This document shows, piece after piece, positions 36,611-46,426 of a stretch of DNA of 64,000 nucleotides (its first letter is position 1; each line of letters opens with the position of its first letter). The stretch is from Ruegeria meonggei (lineage in GTDB: Bacteria > Pseudomonadota > Alphaproteobacteria > Rhodobacterales > Rhodobacteraceae): positions 186,001-250,000 of the forward strand of contig NZ_FWFP01000005.1 in NCBI RefSeq assembly GCF_900172215.1, given 5' to 3'. The notes beneath the pieces were generated by a model. The model was given only the letters and a program-made list of their open reading frames with translations, had not been told where the DNA came from and did not search any database. The position numbers and the translations under genes were made by a program.

Positions 36611-37872
36611 GACAGGGCCTCGGATGTCTGATCATGCACTCTGGCAGAGGCCAGCGCGGATAGGGCCACCATGAACGTGGCGGTGCCCAGAACCATGGGC
36701 AGCCCTCCGATTTGATAGGTCAAGCCAGACAGGACCGTGCCCAAAAGACGGCCGGTGGCGTTGGCCATGTAATAGAACCCGACATCCATCGTTACCCGCT
36801 CGGCTTGGGTTAAGGACAGGATCAGATAGGAATGCAACGAGGAATTCACCGCAAAAATAGCACCAAAAACCAGCAGGCCAACTACCAGCGTTAGGGTCAA
36901 CCATGTCTCGGGGCCTGAAGACAGAACCACGGCCACTGTCAGCGCGGCCGGTACGCAAAACAGCGCGGCGGCCCAGTCGCGGGCGGCGCGGATCAGCTCA
37001 GCCTCGGACCGATCAGCAGCGCGCAGAATTTTCGGCGCGCTGGCCTGCACCGCGCCATACAGGACGATCCAGACTGCCATGAACGTGCCGATCATGAAAA
37101 AGGCAGAGCGGTTTCCGGCCTCGGATCCGTCCGACAGCACCGCGTAGAAATAGATCGGGATGCCGACCACAAACCACACATCGCGGGCCCCGAACAGAAA
37201 CAGGCGCGCAACACAAAGCCAGTTGATATTGGCGGACTTCGAGAACACCTCGGTGAACTTTGCGCCTTTGCGCCCTTTGGGCAGCCCCGGAGGCATGAAG
37301 AAGACAACCGCCACAAGGATGATGCCCAGAACGATGGCCATGGCGAGCACGGCCCAGACAAAGCCAAAGGTGGCCAGCATTCCGGCACCCAGCAAAAAGC
37401 CCAGCCCCTTCACCGCATTTTTTGATCCGGTCAGAATCGCCACCCAACGAAACAGGTCACCATCTTTTGTCGGTGCCAGCAGCTTCACTGCGGATTTCGA
37501 GGACATCTTGGCCAGATCCTTGGCCACCCCGCTGGCCCCTTGCACAATCATCACAAAGACCACAGACGCGCCAATCGCCCAGTTGGGATCCAGTTGAGTC
37601 AAGGTCAGTAGTGCCAGGACCTGCAATCCCAGCCCCGCATACAGTGTCGAAGTCAGACCAAACCGCGCCGCGATCCATCCGGCGGCCAAGTTTGTGCCCA
37701 TGCCCGCGATTTCGTACAGAACAAACAGATAGGCCAGTTGAACCGGTGAAAACCCCATGGTGTGGAAATGCAGCAGCACCAGCATCCGCAGCGCCCCGTC
37801 GGTCAGCATAAAGGCCCAATAGGCCGCCGTGACGGCGGCATAGGCTGACAGACCTTCGGGTTTGTGGGTCAC
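36607..37872 (-). CDS. arsJ: Organoarsenical efflux MFS permease ArsJ
   Basis: A 421-residue major-facilitator protein with about 12 helices. The N-terminal [19 protein letters not shown] and the stretch [16 protein letters not shown] are ArsJ hallmarks. ArsJ exports 1-arseno-3-phosphoglycerate, which falls apart outside to arsenate and phosphoglycerate. The gene overlaps both neighbours by 4 bases; the partner GAPDH is directly upstream, as in other arsJ operons. Confidence 0.93.
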   Translation of the reverse strand: MTHKPEGLSAYAAVTAAYWAFMLTDGALRMLVLLHFHTMGFSPVQLAYLFVLYEIAGMGTNLAAGWIAARFGLTSTLYAGLGLQVLALLTLTQLDPNWAIGASVVFVMIVQGASGVAKDLAKMSSKSAVKLLAPTKDGDLFRWVAILTGSKNAVKGLGFLLGAGMLATFGFVWAVLAMAIVLGIILVAVVFFMPPGLPKGRKGAKFTEVFSKSANINWLCVARLFLFGARDVWFVVGIPIYFYAVLSDGSEAGNRSAFFMIGTFMAVWIVLYGAVQASAPKILRAADRSEAELIRAARDWAAALFCVPAALTVAVVLSSGPETWLTLTLVVGLLVFGAIFAVNSSLHSYLILSLTQAERVTMDVGFYYMANATGRLLGTVLSGLTYQIGGLPMVLGTATFMVALSALASARVHDQTSEALS

Positions 37873-38867
37873 AGCGCCGCTCCGACCATCAGGGCGACAT
37901 CGACCAGGCGATGCGCATAGCCCATTTCATTGTCATACCAGGCGTAGATTTTCACCTGTGTCCCATTCACCACCATGGTCGAAGGCGCATCGATGATCGA
38001 AGAGCGGGTGTCGTTGGTGTAATCGGCCGACACCAGCGGACGGACCTCATAGCCCAGGATACCACGCAGGGCGCCCTCGGCAGCAGTTTTGAAGAGGCTG
38101 TTGACCTCTTCGGCCGTGGTTTGCCGCTCAACTTCGAACACACAATCCGTCAGCGAGGCGTTCAGCAACGGCACGCGCACGGCGTGGCCGTTCAGCCGCC
38201 CTATAAGCTCGGGGTAGATCAGCGTGATTGCTGTGGCCGAACCGGTCGAGGTCGGGATCAGCGAATTCAACGCCGAACGAGCGCGGCGCAGATCCTTAGC
38301 AGGGCGGTCAACGATGGTTTGAGTATTGGTCACATCGTGGATTGTAGTCATTGATCCGTGGCGAATACCCAGGTTTTCGTGGATGACCTTGACCACAGGA
38401 GCCAGACAATTGGTGGTACAGGACGCTGCGGTCACAATGCGATGGTTGGCAGGATCGTAAGTCGCCTCGTTCACACCCATCACGATGTTGGCGGTGGGGC
38501 CGTCCTTGACCGGGGCAGAGACGACAACCTTTTTGACGCCCGCCGCAAAATAAGGGGCCAGCTTGGCCTCGGACTTGAAGACGCCTGTACAGTCGATCAC
38601 CACATCGACACCTTCCAGTGGCAGAGCAGAAATATCTCGGGTGCCAATGAATGGCAGGCGCGTGCCGTCGATGGTCACACTGTCGGCGTCATGGGAAAAC
38701 CGGGCATCCCAGCGCCCGTGGACCGTGTCAAACTCCAGCAGATGCGCGTGCATTTCCGGATCGCCCATCGCATCGTTGATCCAGGCGATGTTTGCGCCTT
38801 TTTCCAACAGCGGTTTCAGGGCCAGTTTTCCCATCCGGCCCAGCCCGTTTACAGCGTAAGTGATCAT
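37869..38867 (-). CDS. Glyceraldehyde-3-phosphate dehydrogenase of the arsenate pathway
   Basis: A 332-residue NAD-binding GAPDH with catalytic Cys150 in [14 protein letters not shown], the N-terminal [11 protein letters not shown] and the substrate-site segment IPTSTGSAT. Paired with ArsJ it uses arsenate in place of phosphate to make 1-arseno-3-phosphoglycerate for export. Placement inside the arsenic operon, with 4-base overlaps on both sides, makes this role far more likely than glycolysis. Confidence 0.93.
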   Translation of the reverse strand: MITYAVNGLGRMGKLALKPLLEKGANIAWINDAMGDPEMHAHLLEFDTVHGRWDARFSHDADSVTIDGTRLPFIGTRDISALPLEGVDVVIDCTGVFKSEAKLAPYFAAGVKKVVVSAPVKDGPTANIVMGVNEATYDPANHRIVTAASCTTNCLAPVVKVIHENLGIRHGSMTTIHDVTNTQTIVDRPAKDLRRARSALNSLIPTSTGSATAITLIYPELIGRLNGHAVRVPLLNASLTDCVFEVERQTTAEEVNSLFKTAAEGALRGILGYEVRPLVSADYTNDTRSSIIDAPSTMVVNGTQVKIYAWYDNEMGYAHRLVDVALMVGAAL

Positions 38868-39697
38868 TTTGAATCCTCAACTGACGTGCGTCCGATGTCG
38901 TCAACGGCGGATTGCAGCGCGATCCGGTCCAAGCTTTCAACCGGCAATGAGGTGAATGCCTCGATCCGACGCTTGAGCGCGCCATAGGCGTTCTGGAAGG
39001 CCAGGCTTTTCTCGGCCTCGGTGCCGTTGGCCTTGACCGGGTCGACCATGCCCCAATGGCCGCTGATCGGCTGGCCTTCCCATGCTGGGCAATCCTCGTT
39101 CGCGGCCTGATTGCAGACGGTGAACACGAAATCCATTTTTGGCGCATCGGGGGCGGCAAATTCGGACATATGTTTCGAGCGCAGGATCGAGGTATCATGT
39201 CCCTTGTCCTGCAGCACCTGCACCGCAAACGGGTTCAGGTCCGAGGTCGGTTGCGTTCCAGCGGAATACACGTTGAATCGTTCTCCGCCCAACGCGCGCA
39301 GCAGCGATTCCGCAAAGATTGAGCGTGCGGAATTGCCCACGCACAGAAACAAAACATTGAACTTGCGATCCGTCATGGCGTCATTTCCTTGGGTAAAGGG
39401 CATGCAAAGATCAGGGCGACCACGGCAACAATCGAGGACCAGGAAATCCAGCATCTGCTGCACGGTTTTCATATCAACGGAATAGAGCAGAGAGGTCCCG
39501 GCCCTCTCTTGTGTCACCAGTCCTGACCGCTGTAGCGCATTCAGGTAGTTCGACAGGGTGCTGGCCTTGATATCCAGCCCGGTCGCCAGTTCACCCGCAG
39601 GAACGCTGTCAGGAAACCGTCGCACTAACATGCGAAACACCGAGATGCGCTGCGGGTGACCGAGGATGGCCAGTTGGTTGGTAATCTCTTCTATCAT
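38864..39697 (-). CDS. ArsR-ArsC fusion: arsenic repressor joined to thioredoxin-type arsenate reductase
   Basis: A 277-residue fusion. Residues 1-100 are an ArsR winged helix ([21 protein letters not shown]) with Cys90, Cys91 and Cys98 ([11 protein letters not shown]) as the probable arsenite sensor. Residues 112-250 are a low-molecular-weight phosphatase-like arsenate reductase: P-loop CVGNSAR (Cys119-x5-Arg125), the redox pair Cys195 and Cys203 ([10 protein letters not shown]) of thioredoxin-coupled ArsC, and a DP near the end. One reading frame spans both with a short linker. The ATG at 39697 abuts the operator dyad and has no ribosome site, so the message may be leaderless. Confidence 0.93.
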   Translation of the reverse strand: MIEEITNQLAILGHPQRISVFRMLVRRFPDSVPAGELATGLDIKASTLSNYLNALQRSGLVTQERAGTSLLYSVDMKTVQQMLDFLVLDCCRGRPDLCMPFTQGNDAMTDRKFNVLFLCVGNSARSIFAESLLRALGGERFNVYSAGTQPTSDLNPFAVQVLQDKGHDTSILRSKHMSEFAAPDAPKMDFVFTVCNQAANEDCPAWEGQPISGHWGMVDPVKANGTEAEKSLAFQNAYGALKRRIEAFTSLPVESLDRIALQSAVDDIGRTSVEDSK

Positions 39698-39709
39698 ATT
39701 TCATGAAAT
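39698..39709. promoter_or_regulatory. Probable ArsR operator
   Basis: ATTTCATGAAAT is a perfect 12-bp palindrome touching the start codon of the arsR-arsC gene, with a further AATGAAAT just beyond. AT-rich dyads at the start of arsR genes are typical autoregulatory sites. Confidence 0.65.
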
Positions 39710-39911
39710 AATGAAATAGATGATGAGAGTCAATCCGAAACCCGGGCAAAAGGACCACCCTCGTAATTCACTGAAACAGCAGGATATCCGCGCCGGAGAC
39801 GATCAGGGGAAAGGATCAGATGCCGGGGAATCACGCGCTGGACGGCCGGCGATTTCCCGGGGTTTCGAGACTTGCACACATCCCCGCGACCGTCTAAACG
39901 ATCTTTCGCTT

Positions 39912-39987
39912 GCCTCAATAGCTCAGCTGGTAGAGCAGGTCCTTCGTAAGGACAAGGTCGGGGGTTCGAGTCCCTCTTGAGGCACCA
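39912..39987 (+). tRNA. tRNA-Thr (anticodon CGT)
   Basis: 76-base cloverleaf. Acceptor GCCTCAA/TTGAGGC, anticodon loop TTCGTAA with anticodon CGT, T arm with TTCGAGT, and an encoded CCA. Confidence 0.94.
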
Positions 39988-40019
39988 CGGCTTTTCTGAA
40001 ACTCCGCAAGTGAATCGCC

Positions 40020-41948
40020 TCAGGCGCGTTTTTCGCCGATTGAAGCAACGCCCAGAACCGAAAGCACTTTGGCCTCGATCTGTTCGGCATTCATGCCCGC
40101 AACTGCATACATATCGGATGGGTTGGCGTGATCGATAAAGGTGTCGGGCAAAACCATTGAGCGATACTTGAGGCCTTCGTCAAACACGCCCTCATCCGCC
40201 AGCAACTGCGCAACATGGCTGCCGAAACCACCTATGGCGCCTTCTTCTATAGTGATCAGGGCTTCGTGGTTGGTGGCCAGATCAAGGATCAGGTCGCGGT
40301 CAAGAGGCTTGGCAAAGCGGGCATCGGCGATGGTCGGGGTGATGCCGCGGGCCGCGAGCGCCTCAGCCGCCTTTTGAACTTCAGCCAGACGGGTGCCAAA
40401 GGACAAAAGCGCGACGCGCGCGCCTTTCTGGATCATGCGGCCTTTGCCGATCTCCAGCACCTCACCGCGTTCGGGCAGATCCACGCCGACGCCTTCGCCC
40501 CGCGGATAGCGGAAAGCGATGGGGCCGTCGTTATGCGCGGCGGCAGTGGCCACCATATGCATCAGCTCGGCCTCATCGGCAGCGGCCATGACGACGATGC
40601 CGGGCAGGTTGCTGAGGTAGGCGATGTCGAACGAACCCGCATGGGTCGCCCCGTCAGCACCCACGAGGCCCGCACGGTCGATGGCAAAACGCACTGGCAG
40701 TCGCTGAATCGCAACATCATGCACGACCTGATCGTAGCCACGCTGCAAAAAGGTGGAATACATCACGCAAAACGGCTTCATCCCTCCGGCCGCCAGGGCT
40801 GCGGAAAACGTCACACCGTGCTGCTCGGCAATTGCAACGTCAAAGCAGCGCGACGGGTAGCGTTCCGCAAACAGGTTCAGACCAGTGCCGTCCGGCATCG
40901 CGGCGGTGACAGCGACGATCTTGTCGTCCCGCGCGGCCTCTTCCACCAGTGTCTTGCCAAAGACCGAGGTATACGACGGCGCATTGGAGGGTGCTTTTTT
41001 CTGCTCGCCAGTCACCACGTCGAATTTGGCCGTGGCATGACCCTTGTCGCGGGCTTGCTCGGCAGGACCATAACCCTTGCCCTTTTTCGTCAACACATGG
41101 ATCAGGATCGGGCCGGTTGCCCGTGCCTTGACCGTGCGCAGCACCGGCAACAGCTGATCCATGTCGTGCCCGTCGATGGGGCCAAGGTAGGAAAAGCCCA
41201 GCTCTTCGAACAAAGTGCCGCCTACGGCCATGCCTTTCAGCATTTCCTTGGCGCGTTTGGCCCCCTCTCGGAACGGCTCGGGCAGCAGGGACACTGCGCC
41301 CTTGGCAGCAGCTTTCAGATCGTGGAACGGCTGTTCGGCGTACATGCGCGACAGATAACTGGACAGCGCCCCAACCGGGGGGGCGATGCTCATCTCGTTG
41401 TCGTTCAGGATCACGATCAGGCGTTTTTTCAGATGCCCGGCGTTGTTCATTGCCTCAAACGCCATGCCGGCAGACATCGAACCATCGCCAATCACCGCAA
41501 TCGCGTCGCCCAGACCTTCGGGTGTGACCCCGCCCAGATCGCGGGCGACGGCAAAGCCCAAAGCGGCGCTGATCGAGGTACTGGAATGCGCCGCGCCAAA
41601 CGGGTCATAGGGGCTTTCGCTGCGTTTGGTGAACCCGCTGAGCCCATCCTTCTGGCGCAGAGTGCGGATACGGTCGCGTCGTTCGGTCAGGATTTTATGC
41701 GGATAGCACTGGTGACCCACGTCCCAGACAATCTTGTCGCGCGGCGTATCAAACACTGCATGCAGGGCCGTGGTCAGTTCCACCACGCCCAGACCCGCGC
41801 CCAGATGCCCGCCAGTGACGGACACAGCGGAAATCGTCTCGGACCGCAATTCCTGTGCAACCTGATGCAACTGCGCGTCCGAGAACTGCTTGAGATCCGC
41901 AGGGCGGTTCACAAGATCCAGCAGGGGCGTATTCGGGCGGTCAGACAT
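40020..41948 (-). CDS. dxs: 1-Deoxy-D-xylulose-5-phosphate synthase
   Basis: A 642-residue thiamine-diphosphate enzyme that condenses pyruvate and glyceraldehyde 3-phosphate, the first step of the MEP isoprenoid path. Early [17 protein letters not shown], cofactor motif [18 protein letters not shown], and the transketolase-like central part ([19 protein letters not shown]) and C-terminal domain are all present. Normal length. It follows ispA by 14 bases in a xseB-ispA-dxs row common in alphaproteobacteria and feeds carotenoid and quinone synthesis. Confidence 0.97.
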   Translation of the reverse strand: MSDRPNTPLLDLVNRPADLKQFSDAQLHQVAQELRSETISAVSVTGGHLGAGLGVVELTTALHAVFDTPRDKIVWDVGHQCYPHKILTERRDRIRTLRQKDGLSGFTKRSESPYDPFGAAHSSTSISAALGFAVARDLGGVTPEGLGDAIAVIGDGSMSAGMAFEAMNNAGHLKKRLIVILNDNEMSIAPPVGALSSYLSRMYAEQPFHDLKAAAKGAVSLLPEPFREGAKRAKEMLKGMAVGGTLFEELGFSYLGPIDGHDMDQLLPVLRTVKARATGPILIHVLTKKGKGYGPAEQARDKGHATAKFDVVTGEQKKAPSNAPSYTSVFGKTLVEEAARDDKIVAVTAAMPDGTGLNLFAERYPSRCFDVAIAEQHGVTFSAALAAGGMKPFCVMYSTFLQRGYDQVVHDVAIQRLPVRFAIDRAGLVGADGATHAGSFDIAYLSNLPGIVVMAAADEAELMHMVATAAAHNDGPIAFRYPRGEGVGVDLPERGEVLEIGKGRMIQKGARVALLSFGTRLAEVQKAAEALAARGITPTIADARFAKPLDRDLILDLATNHEALITIEEGAIGGFGSHVAQLLADEGVFDEGLKYRSMVLPDTFIDHANPSDMYAVAGMNAEQIEAKVLSVLGVASIGEKRA

Positions 41949-41962
41949 ATGGCGTTCCTGGC

Positions 41963-42829
41963 TTAGCTGTCCCGGGCAATAACGAAGCGGGCGGCGTCCT
42001 TCAAGGTTTCAGCCTTCGCACCGTACCCATCTAGCGCCGCGCAGGCCTGATCCACCAGATCGGTCGCCCGCGTTTTGGCTGCCTCCAAACCCAGCAGAGA
42101 AACAAACGTAGCCTTTCCCGCCTCGGCATCCTTTTGCAGACGTTTACCGGCCTTTTCGGCATCTCCTTCTACATCCAGAATGTCATCGGCGATTTGAAAA
42201 GCAAGGCCAAGGGCTTGGGCATATTGGCGCAAGGGGGCTCTATCTGCCTGAGCCATTCGTGCCCCCGCACAGGCAGACCATTCGATCAGAGCACCGGTTT
42301 TGCCTGCCTGAAGCCGGGTGATCTCGTCCAGTGTCAATGGCATCTCGGTTGTTTCCGCCGCGATATCCAGGGCCTGGCCCAGAACCATACCCCGTGCACC
42401 GCTTGCCTGGGCCAGTGTAAGGGCCAGCTCAGCGCGAACCGCAACAGGACCGACCTCGGGGTGGGTGCAGAGTTCAAATGCTATAGCCTGAAGGGCATCC
42501 CCGGCCAAAACGGCCGTCCCTTCATCCCATTTAACATGTACTGTCGGACGCCCGCGCCGCAAGTCGTCGTCATCCATGCAGGGCATGTCGTCATGAACCA
42601 GCGAATAGGCATGCAACGCCTCAATCCCGGTTGCGGGCCAGATCGCCTGTTCTGGGCCGATGCTATGCAGTCGCGCGCTTTCCAGCACCAGAAATCCACG
42701 CAGACGCTTGCCGCCTTCGGTGGCGTAGGCCATCGCCCTTGTCGCATCCAGATCGTCCAGCGCGCCCAGAACCAGATCGAAATGATCCTGTATCCGCGCC
42801 GCATCCTGCGCCAGTCTTTCGCGAAACAT
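41963..42829 (-). CDS. ispA: Polyprenyl (geranylgeranyl/farnesyl) diphosphate synthase
   Basis: A 288-residue prenyltransferase. The first aspartate-rich motif is [10 protein letters not shown] (residues 80-89) and the second [22 protein letters not shown] and KTGALIEW segments fit farnesyl diphosphate synthase of the IspA type. Its ATG directly follows the xseB stop (TAAATG). Chain length of the product, C15 or C20, cannot be fixed from sequence. Confidence 0.93.
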   Translation of the reverse strand: MFRERLAQDAARIQDHFDLVLGALDDLDATRAMAYATEGGKRLRGFLVLESARLHSIGPEQAIWPATGIEALHAYSLVHDDMPCMDDDDLRRGRPTVHVKWDEGTAVLAGDALQAIAFELCTHPEVGPVAVRAELALTLAQASGARGMVLGQALDIAAETTEMPLTLDEITRLQAGKTGALIEWSACAGARMAQADRAPLRQYAQALGLAFQIADDILDVEGDAEKAGKRLQKDAEAGKATFVSLLGLEAAKTRATDLVDQACAALDGYGAKAETLKDAARFVIARDS

Positions 42830-43072
42830 TTACTGACCTTCGACTGGCGTCGTCCCGGTCGGCTGACCATCCGCGTCCAGAGTGATCGCGGCCACTTTTT
42901 CCTCGGCCCGCTTCAACTCATCCTCGCAGCGTTTTTTCAGCGCGGCCCCGCGTTCATACAAGGCGATGGACTGATCCAGCGCAACGTCGCCGCGCTCAAG
43001 CTGGCCAACAACAGCCTCCAGCTCTTTCATCGCCTGTTCGAATGTCATCTGATCAACGGGGGTATCGGTCAT
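42830..43072 (-). CDS. xseB: Exodeoxyribonuclease VII small subunit
   Basis: An 80-residue helical protein with the XseB signature: MTFEQAMKELEAVVGQLERGDVALDQSIALYERGAAL then CEDELKRAEEKV. With XseA it forms the single-strand exonuclease VII. ATG overlaps the stop of the HDAC-like gene by 4 bases. Confidence 0.94.
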   Translation of the reverse strand: MTDTPVDQMTFEQAMKELEAVVGQLERGDVALDQSIALYERGAALKKRCEDELKRAEEKVAAITLDADGQPTGTTPVEGQ

Positions 43073-43995
43073 CGGACTGCCTTCATCAGTTCTTCCACAT
43101 GGGCCCGGGTGGCCTCGGCCAGTGCGTTCAGATCATACCCGCCTTCCAGAGTCGAGACGATACGACCATCACAAACCTCAGCGGCGATCTTGCACAGTTC
43201 CCCGGTGATCCACGCGAAATCGCCGGTCGACCAGTTCAGGTTGGCAAGCGGATCGTCCTGATGCGCGTCAAAACCTGCCGATATGATGATCAGCTCAGGT
43301 TTGAACGCGCGCAATCGCGGAAAGGCCCGTGTTTCATAAGCCGCACGCATTTCAGCGCCACCTGAACCGGGCGCAAGCGGGATGTTCAGGATCGTATCAT
43401 GCGCGCCGGTTTCATCCGTGCGGCCCGATCCGGGCCAAAGAGGCATCTGCTGGCTGGTGATCACCAGCGCCCGGGCCTCATCCCACAGCAAATCCTGCGT
43501 GCCATTGCCGTGATGCACATCAAAATCCACCACCGCCACACGGTTCAGCCCGTGATGGTCCAGGGCATGTTTTGCCGCCAATGCCGCATTGCCGAACAGA
43601 CAGAACCCCATGGCAGTGTCCGTTTCCGCATGATGTCCAGGCGGGCGGATGGCACAAAATGCGTTCGGCACTTCGCCGCTCAGCACCAGATCAACTGCGC
43701 GCACGACTGCGCCAGCGGCGCGATAGGCGGCATCAACCGATCCCGGTGACATGAACGTATCGCCGTCTATCTGGTTGAATCCGTCCACCGGACGACTGCT
43801 GCGAATGTCTCGGATGTGACTTTCAGGATGAACGCGCAGCAGATCGTCATCGGCGGCCATCGGGGCCGTTCTGCGATCAAGGTCCAGCGGCTCTAGCGTG
43901 TGCAGAATATGTTCCAGCCGCGCCACCCGTTCCGGGTGCCCCTCAGGTGTCACATGCCCAAGGCAATCCGCATGAGTCAAAAGGGCGGTCTTCAT
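43069..43995 (-). CDS. Histone deacetylase-like amidohydrolase
   Basis: A 308-residue arginase/deacetylase-fold enzyme. RPPGHHAETDTAMGFCLFGNAAL holds the active-site His pair, VAVVDFDVHHGNGTQD the zinc ligands, and SAGFDAHQDDPLANL the third. Bacterial relatives deacetylate acetylpolyamines or act on acetoin-related targets. It precedes xseB in the operon but has no clear functional link to isoprenoids. The true substrate is unknown. Confidence 0.9.
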   Translation of the reverse strand: MKTALLTHADCLGHVTPEGHPERVARLEHILHTLEPLDLDRRTAPMAADDDLLRVHPESHIRDIRSSRPVDGFNQIDGDTFMSPGSVDAAYRAAGAVVRAVDLVLSGEVPNAFCAIRPPGHHAETDTAMGFCLFGNAALAAKHALDHHGLNRVAVVDFDVHHGNGTQDLLWDEARALVITSQQMPLWPGSGRTDETGAHDTILNIPLAPGSGGAEMRAAYETRAFPRLRAFKPELIIISAGFDAHQDDPLANLNWSTGDFAWITGELCKIAAEVCDGRIVSTLEGGYDLNALAEATRAHVEELMKAVR

Positions 43996-44063
43996 TGGAA
44001 TCCCCTATTCATTTGGCCAAAAAACCCTCGCCGAAGGCCTGAAATCGCAGCGCAGTTGCACGC

Positions 44064-44765
44064 TCAATCCGGTGCCAGCATATATCCGGCCCCGCGCACT
44101 GTTTGCAGATACCGCGGTTGTTTCGGGTCCTGTTCGATCTTGCGGCGCAGACGGGTGATCTGAACATCGACCGCCCGCTCCTGCGCCTGACCCTTGTCCC
44201 TGCCCAGATACTCAACCAGTTTGGCCCGGCTGATCGGCTCACCGGGCTGGGCCGAAAAGATCTTCATCAACTGGCTTTCAGTTGCGGTCAGTCGCACCGG
44301 GTCTTCGCCCTGCCACATCTCGCCACGTTCCACGTCATATCGGATCGGGCCGAGGTTCAGGATCTTGCTGGCCGTGTCCTGTGCCGGGGTTTCCGGCATT
44401 CGTCGCAGGATGGCGTTGATCCGAAGCAACAGTTCTTTTGGCTCAAACGGTTTGGCCAGATAGTCATCTGCACCCGCCTCAAGGCCGGCAATCCGATGCT
44501 CGGTCTCGCCACGCGCGGTCAATAGCAGGATCGGTGTGGCATGAGTTTCGCGCAGCGCTTTGGTCAGGCTGACGCCATCCTCGCCCGGCATCATCACATC
44601 CAGAACGATCATGTCGAAATCCAGCCCCGACAAGACCCGCCGCGCATGGGCGGCGTCGCGCGCGGAGGTCACCAGAAACCCGCTTCGCATCAGGAACTTC
44701 TTGAGCAAATCGCGAATACGTTCGTCATCGTCGACGATCAGCAGATGGGCGTCCATGTCGCTCAT
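44064..44765 (-). CDS. petR: OmpR-family response regulator PetR
   Basis: A 233-residue response regulator. The receiver has DDDERIRD, phosphoacceptor Asp in MIVLDVMMPGEDG, and K in YLAKPFEP; the C-terminal DNA-binding domain ends VDVQITRLRRKIEQDPKQPRYLQTVRGAGYML. Its ATG overlaps the stop of the MarR gene upstream (ATGA). The pair matches petP-petR of Rhodobacter capsulatus, which drive cytochrome bc1 expression. There petPR adjoin petABC; here they are about 10 kb away. No sensor kinase is next to it. Confidence 0.88.
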   Translation of the reverse strand: MSDMDAHLLIVDDDERIRDLLKKFLMRSGFLVTSARDAAHARRVLSGLDFDMIVLDVMMPGEDGVSLTKALRETHATPILLLTARGETEHRIAGLEAGADDYLAKPFEPKELLLRINAILRRMPETPAQDTASKILNLGPIRYDVERGEMWQGEDPVRLTATESQLMKIFSAQPGEPISRAKLVEYLGRDKGQAQERAVDVQITRLRRKIEQDPKQPRYLQTVRGAGYMLAPD

Positions 44766-45274
44766 GAGGTCGTATCCCGCAATTTCGTGTAAGCATGACG
44801 CATATCAGCATCCATCATCGCTTCAAGCACTTTACGAAATCCTGACACAGCCTCGGGACCGGCATCCTTGTATGCCGCGCGCATCCGAACGCGCTGGGCC
44901 TCGGACAGCCTGGCCTCTAACGCTCTGCCGTTTTCGGTCAAAAACAGGTGTCGTTCGCGCTTGTCCACGGTGCCGACCCGGCTTTCGACCAACCCATCGT
45001 CGATCAATGTCCGCAACACCCGGTTCAAGGATTGTTTTGTCACGCCAAGAATGGCCAACAGGTTGTTGACTGTGGTTCCCGGGGCGCGGTTGATAAAGTG
45101 GATGGCGCGGTGATGCGCCCGCCCATAAGCCATTTGCGCCAGGATACGATCAGGGTCCGCGGTAAAGCCGCGATAGGCGAAAAACATCGCCTCGATCCCC
45201 TGCCGCAGCTGTTCGTCGGTCAGAAACAAAAGGCTCTCGCCGCCAAAAACTTGGGCGGGGCGGGTATCCGACAT
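44762..45274 (-). CDS. petP: MarR-family regulator PetP
   Basis: A 170-residue winged-helix protein. AILGVTKQSLNRVLRTLIDDGLVESR and KRERHLFLTENGRAL are MarR features; FFAYRGFTADPDRILAQMAYGRAHHRAIHFI is the PetP-type N-terminal part. Start at 45274 has GAGG upstream; an ATG 12 bases earlier (45286) is also possible. It overlaps petR by 4 bases. Confidence 0.86.
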   Translation of the reverse strand: MSDTRPAQVFGGESLLFLTDEQLRQGIEAMFFAYRGFTADPDRILAQMAYGRAHHRAIHFINRAPGTTVNNLLAILGVTKQSLNRVLRTLIDDGLVESRVGTVDKRERHLFLTENGRALEARLSEAQRVRMRAAYKDAGPEAVSGFRKVLEAMMDADMRHAYTKLRDTTS

Positions 45275-45434
45275 ATCATGCCTCATTCGTTACACCGGGC
45301 CGAGTTTATGTCAGCGTTGTTGACATTCCAAGAGTGGACAGGTATCGAATTGCAGTTTTTGCGCAACTTTATGTCCGGTTCGGACTTAATTGGCGCAACA
45401 ATCGGAAAAATCAACCCGAGCAAGGAGATTTCGC

Positions 45435-46301
45435 ATGGCGGGGTATGATGATCGTGACGGTGTCATCTGGATGGATGGAGCGCTGGTGCCCTGGCGTGAG
45501 GCGAATGTACACATCCTGTCCCATGCGATGCATTACGCGTCTTCTGTGTTCGAGGGTGAGCGGGCCTATAACGGCAAGATTTTCAAAAGCCGCGAACATT
45601 CCGAGCGCCTGATCGCTTCGGCCGAAGCATTGGACATCCCGATTCCGTTCTCGATCGACCAGATCGAGGCTGCCAAGGAAGAAGCCCTGAAAGCCAGCGG
45701 GTTGCAGGACGCATATGTACGCGTGCTGGTCTGGCGTGGTTCGGGCGAGGATATGGGCGTGGCCTCGGCCAAGAACCCGGTCCGGATGGCCGTCGCGGTC
45801 TGGCCCTGGGGTGCCTATTACGGCGATGCCAAGATGCAGGGTGCCAAGTTGGACATCGCCGAATGGAAACGCCCCAGCCCTGAAACCATTCCGGTTCACG
45901 CCAAGGCGGCGGGGCTGTACATGATCTGCACCATCTCAAAGCACAAGGCCGAAGCCAAAGGCTGCTCGGACGCGCTGTTCATGGATTACCGCGGCTTTGT
46001 CGCCGAGGCGACCGGCGCCAATGTTTTTTTCGTCAAGAATGGTGAAGTTCATACGCCGCTGGCTGATTGCTTTCTGAACGGCATCACCCGTCAGACTGTG
46101 ATCAAGATGCTGAAAGACAAAGGCATCACCGTGATAGAACGTCATATCATGCCCGAAGAGATGGCGGATTTCGAACAATGCTGGCTGACAGGTACAGCGG
46201 CCGAGGTCACCCCGGTTGGCCAGATTGGCAACTACACGTTCGAAGTCGGAGATCTGGCCCGCGAAATCTCGGCCGACTATGAAGCGCTGGTGCGCGCCTG
46301 A
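45435..46301 (+). CDS. ilvE: Branched-chain amino acid aminotransferase
   Basis: A 288-residue class IV PLP transaminase that makes leucine, isoleucine and valine from their keto acids. The start at 45435 follows AAGGAG. HYASSVFEGERAY, YVRVLVWRG, the PLP lysine in ISKHKAEAKG and GFVAEATGANVFFVKNGEV are typical; TGTAAEVTPV lies near the end. It is a single gene, divergent from petP, with a strong terminator. Confidence 0.95.
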   Translation: MAGYDDRDGVIWMDGALVPWREANVHILSHAMHYASSVFEGERAYNGKIFKSREHSERLIASAEALDIPIPFSIDQIEAAKEEALKASGLQDAYVRVLVWRGSGEDMGVASAKNPVRMAVAVWPWGAYYGDAKMQGAKLDIAEWKRPSPETIPVHAKAAGLYMICTISKHKAEAKGCSDALFMDYRGFVAEATGANVFFVKNGEVHTPLADCFLNGITRQTVIKMLKDKGITVIERHIMPEEMADFEQCWLTGTAAEVTPVGQIGNYTFEVGDLAREISADYEALVRA

Positions 46302-46325
46302 CCATCGGGATCAGACCTGTGAAAG

Positions 46326-46349
46326 CCCCCGCCATTGGCGGGGGTTTTT
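46326..46349 (+). terminator. Rho-independent terminator of ilvE
   Basis: CCCCCGCC and GGCGGGGG form a perfect 8-bp stem with loop ATT, followed by TTTTT, 24 bases after the ilvE stop. Confidence 0.93.
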
Positions 46350-46426
46350 CTTTGCCAGCCGTTCAAGGTTTTGTGCAAGTCGTTCAGATGGCTGGACGTA
46401 CGGATAAAGACCTGTAGCTTAATCGC

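Noticed and set aside
40215..41966. 583-codon plus-strand open frame opposite dxs
   Set aside because: It is the antisense shadow of dxs and has no ribosome site or family features.
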